A DNA stretch of 33,448 nt from positions 1 to 33,448 of the forward strand of contig JAFRMD010000043.1 of assembly GCA_017430835.1 (NCBI GenBank). The letters run 5' to 3'. Made by a program: the position numbers and the translations under genes. Origin of the DNA: Methanosphaera sp. (GTDB lineage Archaea; Methanobacteriota; Methanobacteria; Methanobacteriales; Methanobacteriaceae). Under the pieces are notes generated by a model that saw only the letters and a program-made list of their open reading frames with translations, was not told where the DNA came from and did no database searches. Below are positions 26,523 through 33,448 of the stretch, piece after piece; position 1 is the stretch's first letter; the number at the start of each line of letters is the position of its first letter.

Positions 26523-27662
26523 TTATTCAATTATTATCTTTTCCTTAAATGTGTTTGTCTTTGAATCTGGATTGTCTTCATTGTCAGTAAATTCTACTTT
26601 TAATTCGTGTTCTCCAAGAGAGTTATCATTAATTTCAAATATTGACATTGATAAATCATTACCTGTTACCTCATTAAATATTAATTTTCCATCAAAGTAA
26701 ACAAGTAAATGTCCATTTGTGAAATCAGAATCATATAATTTATTTAATCCTTCAAGAGGTAACACATTACCTTCGCTTATAACTTTATTGTCTCTAGCTC
26801 TTTTAATTATATGTGTTTTAGTTACTTGTTTTTGAACATTACTTGATTGAACATGTTGACTTGAAACTTGAGGTTCACTGTTAGATTTTGTAATTTCTTT
26901 ATTAACAGGTTCAGGTGTTACATTTGTTTCATTTTGTGGTTCATCAGTAACGTTATTCATAACAGGTTCTTCGGTAATGTTAGGTTGTGTTGGATCATCA
27001 ACTACAACTACATCATCATTTGTGTTGTTTTCAACTGGTTCGACTGTTTCAGTTGGTTCAGCTGGGGTTTCATTAGTTTCATTGTTGTTGTTATTGTTGT
27101 TGAATAGTGATGAGAATAGGTCGGATATATTGAATCCACTGGAATTTCCGCCTAATCCGCTGAAGTTGAAGCTGCTTGAGTTGCTACCAGAGCCCATTCC
27201 AGAAAAGTTGAAACTACTTGAGTTACTGCCAGAACTTCTGTTACCGGAAGTCAATGAAGATATATCGAAGGTATTATTCGAATTTCCTTTGGAAGAAGTT
27301 GGAGTGTTATTATTTCCAGTACTTTGAGTAGTTTTTGGAGTATCTGAATTATCATCGGACTCCGTATTTCCAGTAGTATCTGAGTTATCATTGGAATCTG
27401 TATTTTCAGAACCTTGGGTGTCATCAGTACTATCATCATCATTGTTACTTCCACTATTTCCATCAGTTCCCTGATTTTCAGTAGAATCTGCTTGTTTCAC
27501 GTTTTTAGTTGATGTTACATCTTTCATTGAATGTGAAGGTTGTGTTGAAATTGCATCTGATGATGAAGAATCATCAGAGAAATTAGCTGCATTAAAAACA
27601 CTGAGAGTTAAAAATAAAATCATAACAAGAACTAATAAACCTCTAATTTTATTATTTGACAT
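26523..27662 (-). CDS. Exported Ser/Asn/Thr-rich low-complexity protein with C-terminal beta domain
   Basis: A 379-residue protein I cannot assign to a known family. Residues 1-26 are a signal peptide (KIRGLLVLVMILFLTLSVFNAA). Residues 27-140 are Ser/Asp/Asn/Thr-rich. Residues 140-190 carry two copies of SGSNSSSFNFSG and a third weaker one. A run of Asn, then a Thr/Glu/Pro-rich part with repeated EPV motifs, leads to residues 270-379, which read as a beta-sandwich domain (HLLVYFDGKLIFNEVTGNDL, HELKVEFTDNEDN), like Ig-type domains of surface proteins. No membrane anchor. It lies 52 bp behind the coiled-coil gene on the same strand and may share its transcript. Probably a surface or wall protein. 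Confidence 0.7.
   Translation of the reverse strand: MSNNKIRGLLVLVMILFLTLSVFNAANFSDDSSSSDAISTQPSHSMKDVTSTKNVKQADSTENQGTDGNSGSNNDDDSTDDTQGSENTDSNDNSDTTGNTESDDNSDTPKTTQSTGNNNTPTSSKGNSNNTFDISSLTSGNRSSGSNSSSFNFSGMGSGSNSSSFNFSGLGGNSSGFNISDLFSSLFNNNNNNNETNETPAEPTETVEPVENNTNDDVVVVDDPTQPNITEEPVMNNVTDEPQNETNVTPEPVNKEITKSNSEPQVSSQHVQSSNVQKQVTKTHIIKRARDNKVISEGNVLPLEGLNKLYDSDFTNGHLLVYFDGKLIFNEVTGNDLSMSIFEINDNSLGEHELKVEFTDNEDNPDSKTNTFKEKIIIE
27156..27233 (-). repeat. Two 36-bp coding repeats (SGSNSSSFNFSG)
   Basis: Units at 27156-27191 and 27198-27233 encode the same 12 residues but differ at several third codon positions, with Ser codons switched between AGC, AGT and TCT, so the protein repeat is older than a recent slippage event. 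Confidence 0.8.
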
Positions 27663-27714
27663 TTTAAATCATCATTTTTATATTTTTTTTTAAGCTAATA
27701 AAAAAAAAGAATAA

Positions 27715-28236
27715 TTAAAATATATGATTATTCTTATTCAGTAGCTTCATCGTTGTTAAGTTTTTCCTTAATTTCTGCTTTTCGGCATTTAATTTTATCT
27801 TTAATTTTACATTTTTCTTCGCAAACTTATCTTTAACTTCAGCAGTATCTGATTCTATGTTTGCGAGATGTTCCAGTTTATCCACATCGTTTTCAAGTGA
27901 TTTGATAAGTTCTACTTTAGCTTGTTGCATTTTTAATTCTGCTTCTAAACGAATTTCTTCAAATTGGTTACTTGATTTAAACATGATTAAATCGACTGGA
28001 CTGTCTCCTTTTTCAATTTCTTTATTGGTGCATTTTAAGAGTTTACAAATGTTTTTATCAGCTTCTTCTATTGCTTTGTCGATTTTCTTTTCTGCTCTAT
28101 TCATTTGGCAAGAAATCTTTTTTTTGAGAATATTTGCTTGAGTTTCATGAACTTTGTTTTTAGCGTTTGTCTTTTTTTCATCTATTTTTTCGGATAGTTG
28201 TTCTTTTTTTTCTTCAAAAGTAATTAATATCACCAT
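27715..28236 (-). CDS. Coiled-coil protein of unknown function
   Basis: About 174 residues, almost entirely charged (Lys/Glu-rich) and predicted by eye as long helices with heptad-like spacing (EEKKEQLSEKIDEKKTNAKN; KKISCQMNRAEKKIDKAIEE). No membrane segment and no known domain. The open frame extends to 28284, but the proximal TATA box (28291-28297) would start transcription near 28266, inside that extension, so a later start is needed. The first in-frame ATG after it is 28236; its G begins a ribosome binding site GGTGAT that points instead to an ATT codon at 28224. It precedes the exported Ser/Asn-rich gene by 52 bp. Confidence 0.6.
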   Translation of the reverse strand: MVILITFEEKKEQLSEKIDEKKTNAKNKVHETQANILKKKISCQMNRAEKKIDKAIEEADKNICKLLKCTNKEIEKGDSPVDLIMFKSSNQFEEIRLEAELKMQQAKVELIKSLENDVDKLEHLANIESDTAEVKDKFAKKNVKLKIKLNAEKQKLRKNLTTMKLLNKNNHIF

Positions 28237-28278
28237 TATTGGTACAAATTTTATATTTACTATAAATATCCTTTGTAT

Positions 28279-28326
28279 TATCAATTTTGTTTATATAAAC
28301 TTTGTTATATCAATTTTGTTTATATA
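28279..28326 (-). promoter_or_regulatory. Duplicated TATA element (two 19-bp direct repeats)
   Basis: TATCAATTTTGTTTATATA occurs at 28279-28297 and 28308-28326, 29 bp apart, without a mismatch. Read on the minus strand each begins with TATATAAA, a good archaeal TATA box for the coiled-coil gene. Confidence 0.65.
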
Positions 28327-28517
28327 GTATTTATATACATATAGTATATTTTATATATTTTTACTTTTTTAAAGAAATTAAAAAGTAATGATAATTGAAG
28401 TTTAATTATAGTTTTATTTACGATGTTTCATAGAAAATTGTATAATAAGAACTAGAATTCAATATGACTTTAATTAAGGAGATATTGTTCTTTTTAAATT
28501 AATAGTAGTGATTCAAT

Positions 28518-30167
28518 ATGGCATCAAAAGGAAATGATAATGAAGTAAATGCGAATAAACGATTAAATGAAATATTAGACGTGGCAAAGAAACATAAGGT
28601 AATATCCTTATTAACCTCATCATCTAAACGTAAAAAATCAGATGACGGTTCCGATGAAGAAGTTGATTATACTGGACTTAGAGAAGCAATGGAAGAATTA
28701 GGTCCAGCATTTATTAAATTAGGTCAATTGTTAGCAACACGTCCAGATATGATTGGACCTGAAATTGCAGATGATCTTAAAAAACTAAGAGATAACACAC
28801 CTACCACTCCTTTTGATCAAATGAGAGAAGTTGTAGAAAGTGAATTAGGTAAACCACTTGAAGAAGTATATTCCGAGTTCAATGAAACTCCTCTCGGTTC
28901 AGCATCCATTGGTCAAGTATACAAAGCTACATTAAAAGAGACTGGGGAGGAAGTGGCCGTAAAAATCCAAAAACCGGGAATTTATGATATTATTGTAGCC
29001 GATGTAAAAATATTAAATGATTTGGCTGGAAAAGCTGATAAATATATCACAAAAACTAGAACATATAATTTACCTGCAATAATGAAGGAATTTGAAAGGT
29101 CAATCTTCAAAGAACTTAACTATATGGAAGAAGTTGTTAACATAGGTAAAATTACAAATAACTTCAAAGACGACGAGACTGTAGAAATTCCACAAGCATA
29201 TAAAGATTGTTGCACAAGCAAAGTAATTACAATGGAACTTGTAGATGGATATGAAATATCTGACTTATTCGATAAAGATATTGAAGGCATTGACAAAAAA
29301 GAACTTGCAAAAATTGGAACACAATCTTATCTTAAACAAATATTACTTGACGGATTCTTCCATGCAGATCCACACCCAGGAAATATGTTTGTTACCAAAG
29401 ATGGAAAACTAGCATATATTGATTGGGGTATGGTTGGAGTAATCAGTGAAGAATTTAGAGGAAACCTTGCAGAAATGATATTGATATTATTATCAGGTAA
29501 TTCCAAAAAGCTTATCAAACAATTAATCTACATGAAAGTAATCACTCCAGAACAAAATACTGAAGAATTCCAGGAAGATGTAGAAGATTTATTAAACAAA
29601 TACCTTGGTGTTGAATTAGACCAAATGGATGGAATATTTGAAAGCTTAATGAATGTCATGATTAAACATAACATAGTTCTTCCAAGAGAATTTGTAATGA
29701 TAGGAAGAGGAATTATACTCTTAGAAGATACTGGTAATAGATTAGATCCAAAATTTAATCTAACGGTAGAACTTGAAAAATTCGCAAAAAAAATGATAGG
29801 TGATAAATTCAGTACAGGTAATCTTGTAACTGGTGGATTAAAGTATATAGTAGAAATTGAACACTTATTAAAAGATTTACCGGATAAACTTAATTCTACA
29901 CTCAACAAACTTGACGATGGAAATTTAGAAGTTAAATTAAAACATAGTGGATTAGATGAACTTAAAAACATGATTTCATTATCATTAATACTAGCCGCAT
30001 TAATAGTTGGTACAGCATTAGTATTAGCTGCTACAATTATTGCTTCATCATTTTCTAAAACAACAACAGCTCTTCCAATAGGATATGTTTATACTATAGC
30101 ATTAATAGGTTTCATTATCAGTTTAATTCTTGGAATTTACATAGTATTCAAATATTTACGAAATTAA
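28518..30167 (+). CDS. ABC1/UbiB-family atypical kinase with C-terminal membrane segments
   Basis: A 549-residue member of the ABC1/ADCK/UbiB family of protein-kinase-like ATPases. Family marks in order: FIKLGQLLATRPD (65-77, the KxGQ extension), the Ala-rich loop GSASIGQVYKA (127-137), the lysine in VAVKIQKPG, ELNYMEE (199-205), HADPHPGN (282-289) and the metal site IDWG (301-304). Residues about 495-549 hold two hydrophobic helices, so it is membrane bound. In bacteria UbiB aids ubiquinone synthesis; methanogens without quinones must use it otherwise, perhaps for isoprenoid lipid handling (inference). A GTGAT site lies seven bases before the ATG. It stands alone, with a hairpin-T8 terminator behind it. 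Confidence 0.92.
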   Translation: MASKGNDNEVNANKRLNEILDVAKKHKVISLLTSSSKRKKSDDGSDEEVDYTGLREAMEELGPAFIKLGQLLATRPDMIGPEIADDLKKLRDNTPTTPFDQMREVVESELGKPLEEVYSEFNETPLGSASIGQVYKATLKETGEEVAVKIQKPGIYDIIVADVKILNDLAGKADKYITKTRTYNLPAIMKEFERSIFKELNYMEEVVNIGKITNNFKDDETVEIPQAYKDCCTSKVITMELVDGYEISDLFDKDIEGIDKKELAKIGTQSYLKQILLDGFFHADPHPGNMFVTKDGKLAYIDWGMVGVISEEFRGNLAEMILILLSGNSKKLIKQLIYMKVITPEQNTEEFQEDVEDLLNKYLGVELDQMDGIFESLMNVMIKHNIVLPREFVMIGRGIILLEDTGNRLDPKFNLTVELEKFAKKMIGDKFSTGNLVTGGLKYIVEIEHLLKDLPDKLNSTLNKLDDGNLEVKLKHSGLDELKNMISLSLILAALIVGTALVLAATIIASSFSKTTTALPIGYVYTIALIGFIISLILGIYIVFKYLRN

Positions 30168-30182
30168 TACATTAAACAAAAC

Positions 30183-30215
30183 AGTTCTTATCAGAACTAA
30201 TTATTTCTTTTTTTT
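30183..30215 (+). terminator. Hairpin and T8 terminator of the ABC1/UbiB gene
   Basis: AGTTCT-TATC-AGAACT forms a six-pair stem (30183-30198) and is followed nine bases later by eight T (30208-30215). It starts 15 bases after the stop codon. Confidence 0.6.
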
Positions 30216-30359
30216 AAACATAACTTCCATTAAACTCTTATTTTAAATGATACTATACTTTTTTGAAATATCTTTTATCTTATGAATCATATCTTAAATG
30301 TTATTCGTTTAGATAAGATAGATTACATGAAGTATTCTGTATCAAATCAGATAATGATT

Positions 30360-30392
30360 AAAAAAAGTATAAATGGTAATGTATTTACCATT
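30360..30392 (-). terminator. Hairpin and T7 terminator of the TMEM175-like gene
   Basis: AATGGTAA-TGTAT-TTACCATT (30372-30392) is a perfect eight-pair dyad. Read on the minus strand it is followed by TATACTTTTTTT, so it fits a terminator about 70 bases behind the TMEM175-like gene. Confidence 0.55.
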
Positions 30393-30463
30393 AGAAGGAT
30401 TCTTTATGAATATAAATCATATTTTATTCTAAAAGATTTACTGAAGAGTTAAACTTCTATTAA

Positions 30464-31438
30464 TTATTCACGTATTTTAAATATTATATCCCTAATTGTG
30501 GAAGTAAAAGGAACTAATAAGAACAAATAGATGAAATTTGGATTAACATAGAAATCAAGTAAATTCACAATTATGGTCACTCCAATAATAATATAAAGTG
30601 TATGATTAACATACTTTATCTCTTTTTTTGAAACTTTTTTATCTAAAAATCCATGATTATTAGCATAATGATACATTATTAAAAAGAACACTACAGTTAA
30701 TAATACATTTACTCCAAATACAACATTTGCAGAGAAGAACTGTGAATAATTTCCTACCAGATACGTTCCAAATGGAATAAATGATACTGATGCTAAAAAT
30801 AGCATATTTATCCACAAGAAAGGCATATTAACAGCCCTAATTTTTAAAAATTCATGATGATATACCCAGAATGAAGCAAGCAAGATAAAACTTACCAAGG
30901 TTATTCCAATATTAGGAATCATAGCAAATAGCAGATTTGTAAAATTTGTATTGGCAGTAATTTTTAACTCTGGTGTAGAAATACTGAATATTAAAAGAGT
31001 CATTACTATACTGAAGATTCCGTCGGTTAAACTAATCAATCTTCCAGGATCTATGTCAACCCTCTTTTCCAGTGCTTCTTTAAATTTTTCATATAAGGTT
31101 AAATTCTGATTTTTTTTGTTCAATTTTTTTATTTGCTTTTCGATAACCTTTTCAGTTGCCTTAGTTGCATATTTTTCATTAATTAGATTTTTTTCTGATA
31201 GTTTGTTAATTCTATTGATTTTTTTCGTAGCGTCACTATCAGTCTCATCCACGTAATCTTTGGCATCATTAATTTTCTTCAAAGTCTTTTCATCACAGTT
31301 ATCTTCTAAATTTTTGATTTGTTCATTAATAACTTTCTTTAAATTTTCCAATTCTTCATATTTAGCATATAAAATATCTTCATTTGAGTCATCAGATACT
31401 TTATTCACATTGTCTTCAATAAAATCACCTTTAAACAA
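30464..31438 (-). CDS. TMEM175 (DUF1211)-like channel with N-terminal coiled coil
   Basis: Up to 324 residues. Residues 1-125 are charged and helical, with no similarity I recognise (KYEELENLKKVINEQIKNLE). Residues 130-317 are six membrane segments of the TMEM175/DUF1211 type: the pore signature R-x-x-x-[F/L]-[S/T]-D-G appears as RLISLTDG (133-140) followed by IFSIVMTLLIF, and SFILLASFWVYHHEFLKIR (183-201) matches the second helix. Prokaryotic members form tetrameric potassium channels. The cytosolic coiled coil could serve assembly or sensing. The frame opens with TTG at 31438; the strong ribosome binding site GGTGAT (31424-31429) lies after it and points to an ATT at 31420, so the true N-terminus is unsure. 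Confidence 0.75.
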   Translation of the reverse strand: MFKGDFIEDNVNKVSDDSNEDILYAKYEELENLKKVINEQIKNLEDNCDEKTLKKINDAKDYVDETDSDATKKINRINKLSEKNLINEKYATKATEKVIEKQIKKLNKKNQNLTLYEKFKEALEKRVDIDPGRLISLTDGIFSIVMTLLIFSISTPELKITANTNFTNLLFAMIPNIGITLVSFILLASFWVYHHEFLKIRAVNMPFLWINMLFLASVSFIPFGTYLVGNYSQFFSANVVFGVNVLLTVVFFLIMYHYANNHGFLDKKVSKKEIKYVNHTLYIIIGVTIIVNLLDFYVNPNFIYLFLLVPFTSTIRDIIFKIRE

Positions 31439-31677
31439 TTATTCTCAAAAAATTTTTTAATTATTTATATTAAAAACACATTAAACTTTAGATAACAAAT
31501 TAAATTAGATTAAAGTTAAAAAGCTTTATTCATACTATGTTTAAAAAAATATTTAATTATATCCCATTAACTATAAATTTGAATAGAAACTTTCATCTAA
31601 AATTAGATTCGAAAATGAAATAATGTGTGTTAGGAATACTTACTTTCTTTTCAATATTCTTAACAAAGATTCTTTCA

Positions 31678-32286
31678 TCAATTATTTAAATAGGCAGGTG
31701 GTTTAATTCCATTAAAGAGAATGTCTAAAAAGTCATTAGCATAATAATCTGGTTCAATATTCCTATCATTTCCATATATTTGCCATAAAATAAGTGACTG
31801 GAATATTATACTATAACACATTAAAGTAATTGCTTTAGAATTAACATCTCTTATAACACCCTTTTCCAATTGCAATTTAAAAAATTCATCTAACTTATTT
31901 AGGATAGTGTCAGTAATCTTAGCAATCTGTAATTTCTTTTCAGGCAGATTCGTGTTTTCTTGCATAGCTATCTTAATAATATTAAAATCATCTTCACTAA
32001 AATTTAAAATTCCATCAAAACTAGTTTTAAGATATTCTTCAATTTCATCATCTTCTCTAAACCTAAAATTTCTTTCAAGCTTATTAATGAGCATTTTCAT
32101 ATAATGCTCTTTAGTGGTTTCTATAAGATTCTTTTTATTTTCAAACTTTCTAAAAATAGTTACCTCATTCACACCAGCTTCAGCAGCTATTTTTTTAGTT
32201 GTAGCTTTCTGCACACCTTCTTTTTGAAGAATATTGAATGTAGCAACTATAATTTTTTCCTCAGTATCATCACGTTCAAATAACAT
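31678..32286 (-). CDS. TetR family transcriptional regulator
   Basis: A 202-residue DNA-binding regulator. The N-terminal helix-turn-helix (about 28-50: ATTKKIAAEAGVNEVTIFRK) has the classical TetR pattern with FEN-KKNL after it. The rest is a helical ligand-binding domain of family length; ligand unknown. No ribosome binding site is seen before the ATG, and a TTTTATATG-type TATA box lies 20-odd bases upstream, which suggests a leaderless message. A perfect 12-bp palindrome between TATA and ATG is a likely site for self-repression. The TMEM175-like gene lies 240 bp downstream on the same strand and the adhesin-like gene upstream; either could be a target (inference only). Confidence 0.88.
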   Translation of the reverse strand: MLFERDDTEEKIIVATFNILQKEGVQKATTKKIAAEAGVNEVTIFRKFENKKNLIETTKEHYMKMLINKLERNFRFREDDEIEEYLKTSFDGILNFSEDDFNIIKIAMQENTNLPEKKLQIAKITDTILNKLDEFFKLQLEKGVIRDVNSKAITLMCYSIIFQSLILWQIYGNDRNIEPDYYANDFLDILFNGIKPPAYLNN

Positions 32287-32295
32287 GGTAATAGT

Positions 32296-32307
32296 TATGT
32301 ATACATA
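32296..32307. promoter_or_regulatory. Candidate TetR operator (12-bp palindrome)
   Basis: TATGTATACATA is a perfect palindrome ending 9 bases upstream of the TetR gene's ATG, between its TATA-like element and start. Position and symmetry suit a homodimeric repressor. Confidence 0.45.
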
Positions 32308-32503
32308 TAAAATAAAGTTTTTGCATTCTGTCTCTTTCTACAAACTTAACTATATATTATTGATATAATTCATATTTTTAACTTAAAACTGTTTAATCGA
32401 TTTTAATATTTTAACAAAAACTTTATTCATGTTTAGAAGAAAAAGATAAAATATTTATGAAAAATTTGGATTAGAGGACTATATCTTGAGTTTTGTTCTT
32501 TGA

Positions 32504-32541
32504 AATAACTTAAAAAAAGAGGAGGTGATGATTAAGTTATT
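32504..32541 (-). terminator. Hairpin with anti-Shine-Dalgarno loop behind an adhesin-like gene
   Basis: AATAACTTAA (32504-32513) and TTAAGTTATT (32532-32541) form a perfect ten-pair dyad starting three bases after the adhesin-like stop codon. On the minus strand the 18-base loop reads TCATCACCTCCTCTTTTT, and the T-run continues into the stem (T7). The T-run alone could terminate the transcript. Confidence 0.5.
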
Positions 32542-32544
32542 AAA

Positions 32545-33448
32545 CTATGCTTTAAGTAACTTTTTACTAGCTCTACTATTCTTGTACATGTAATTTCCTT
32601 TATAAATGGCTGTTATTGATTTTCCTATTGCTGATTTAACAACTTTATATCTGAGTGTTATTGTTCCTTTCTTATTGGTTTTTCTGTTGTAGATTTTAGA
32701 TCCTATTTTTATGGCTACTTTCTGTTTTTTAATAACTTTATTTAGGTTATTCTTAAGTGTTACCGTTATCTTTATTCTGTTTCTTACTTTGACTTTTCTT
32801 TTGCTGAGTTTCAGTGTTAGTTTGGTTTTGATTTTTGTTACTTTTATATTGGCTTTTTTGCTTATTTTTTGGTGTTCTGGTGTTCCCGCATAATTAACTG
32901 TTACTTTAACAGTACCTATCTTAGTTGTTTTATAGGTTAATGTGGCTATTCCATTACTATTTGTTTTTACAGTGTAGTATTTACTACCAATTTTCACAGT
33001 TAATTTTTGCTTAGGAATAACATTATCTTTATTGTCTTTTAGGGTTATTGTTGCTTTTACTTTGCTTCCAAGAGAAGGTTTGGTGGAGCTAAATTTCAAT
33101 GTTAATTTGCTTTTGTATGATGTTTCTTCTATTATGTAGTTGTTTTTGAAGAAGGTGTTTTGCAAATTATCTGCGATAATCTGTTTCTTGTTGTCATGGA
33201 TGTATATCTTGTTGTTTTTGCTGGTTATTTTTCCATTCGTTTCGTTGATGACCAGTAGTTTTCCTTCTGAATTTGTATTGTTGTTGTTTTTAATAATGTT
33301 ATTTGTTAGGGAAATTGAACCATCATAATTATATATTACTGAAGCAGTTCCTGCTTTGTTGTTAATAAAGGTATTATTTGATATTTTCGTATTTTGTCCT
33401 GTTTGGTATATGGCTCCTCCTTTATCATGTACACTATTGTTTGAGAAT
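32545..33448 (-). CDS. Adhesin-like protein, C-terminal part (cut by the window edge)
   Basis: The frame is open from the stop at 32545 to the window edge, 301 codons, so the gene starts outside. The visible part begins with beta-helix-type turns (NNSVHDKGGAIY, then NTKISNNTFINNKAGTAS and SLTNNIIKNN), the GGAIY pattern being typical of methanogen adhesin-like proteins. Two Ig-like repeats follow, each opening with KLTLK and holding TVTLKN/TITLKD, K-Q-K-x-x-V-K-I-G-S-K and a T-L-x-Y-K end. They are very lysine-rich, end at SKKLLKA and lack a membrane anchor. Frames starting at the internal TTG (33165) are only a part of this gene. Likely a secreted surface adhesin. Confidence 0.85.
   Translation of the reverse strand, partial: FSNNSVHDKGGAIYQTGQNTKISNNTFINNKAGTASVIYNYDGSISLTNNIIKNNNNTNSEGKLLVINETNGKITSKNNKIYIHDNKKQIIADNLQNTFFKNNYIIEETSYKSKLTLKFSSTKPSLGSKVKATITLKDNKDNVIPKQKLTVKIGSKYYTVKTNSNGIATLTYKTTKIGTVKVTVNYAGTPEHQKISKKANIKVTKIKTKLTLKLSKRKVKVRNRIKITVTLKNNLNKVIKKQKVAIKIGSKIYNRKTNKKGTITLRYKVVKSAIGKSITAIYKGNYMYKNSRASKKLLKA

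Noticed and set aside
27715..28284. Longer version of the coiled-coil gene starting at 28284
   Set aside because: The added 16 residues lie at or upstream of the likely transcription start given by the TATA boxes, and have no ribosome binding site.
32528..32593. A 21-residue hydrophobic open frame with a perfect GGAGGTGAT site
   Set aside because: Its ATG overlaps the ribosome binding site, it is antisense to the end of the adhesin-like gene, and the site lies in a hairpin loop.
32545..33165. A separate 206-residue gene starting at a TTG
   Set aside because: The frame stays open upstream to the window edge and codes typical adhesin-like beta-helix turns, so the TTG is internal.

Overview
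The window looks like chromosomal DNA of a pseudomurein-walled methanogen of the Methanobacteriales, most likely a Methanosphaera-type organism. This is inferred from several things: very A+T-rich DNA, a fused Kae1-Bud32 gene, a protein resembling methanogenesis marker 12, ribosome binding sites of the GGAGGTGA type, and several large asparagine-rich adhesin-like surface proteins with beta-helix and Ig-like repeats. The species cannot be fixed from sequence alone. No rRNA operon, CRISPR array, insertion sequence or prophage was seen.

Layout. Positions 1-4.7 kb hold housekeeping genes: an archaeal CobT-like phosphoribosyltransferase, kae1-bud32, uppP and ilvE. Next comes a stretch with a frameshifted small exported-protein gene (4789-5164) and a tRNA-Val(UAC) gene (5367-5438). 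Positions 5.6-10.3 kb carry a membrane-anchored Mrr-like protein, surE, the marker-12-like gene, a GNAT acetyltransferase and ilvC. At 10.6-15.1 kb a membrane-anchored adhesin-like protein and a DUF2207 membrane protein are divergent. At 15.2-16.6 kb an archaeal AAA ATPase with a C-terminal winged helix lies behind three dyad repeats spaced exactly 28 bp apart. At 16.6-21.0 kb two complete acetolactate synthase gene pairs (ilvB-ilvN, ilvB-ilvN) lie in tandem. At 21.3-28.3 kb are a 1597-residue adhesin-like protein, a Ser/Asn-rich exported protein and a coiled-coil protein. At 28.5-32.3 kb are an ABC1/UbiB-type atypical kinase, a TMEM175-like channel with a coiled-coil N-terminus and a TetR-type regulator. 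From 32.5 kb to the right edge is the C-terminal part of another adhesin-like protein, which runs out of the window.

How they fit. Two themes dominate. The first is branched-chain amino acid synthesis: ilvE, ilvC and the doubled ilvBN cover acetolactate synthesis, reductoisomerisation and final transamination. The two large subunits differ at the tryptophan that sets 2-ketobutyrate preference (Trp472 versus Leu472), so they may be specialised for different acceptors. The second is the cell surface: at least three adhesin-like proteins, one more exported low-complexity protein, a frameshifted exported remnant, and uppP for lipid-carrier recycling in wall synthesis.

The strongest candidates for something undescribed are the 28-bp-periodic operator array of the ATPase gene, two genes whose ribosome binding sites point to ATT start codons, and a 3' hairpin that displays a perfect anti-Shine-Dalgarno sequence in its loop.
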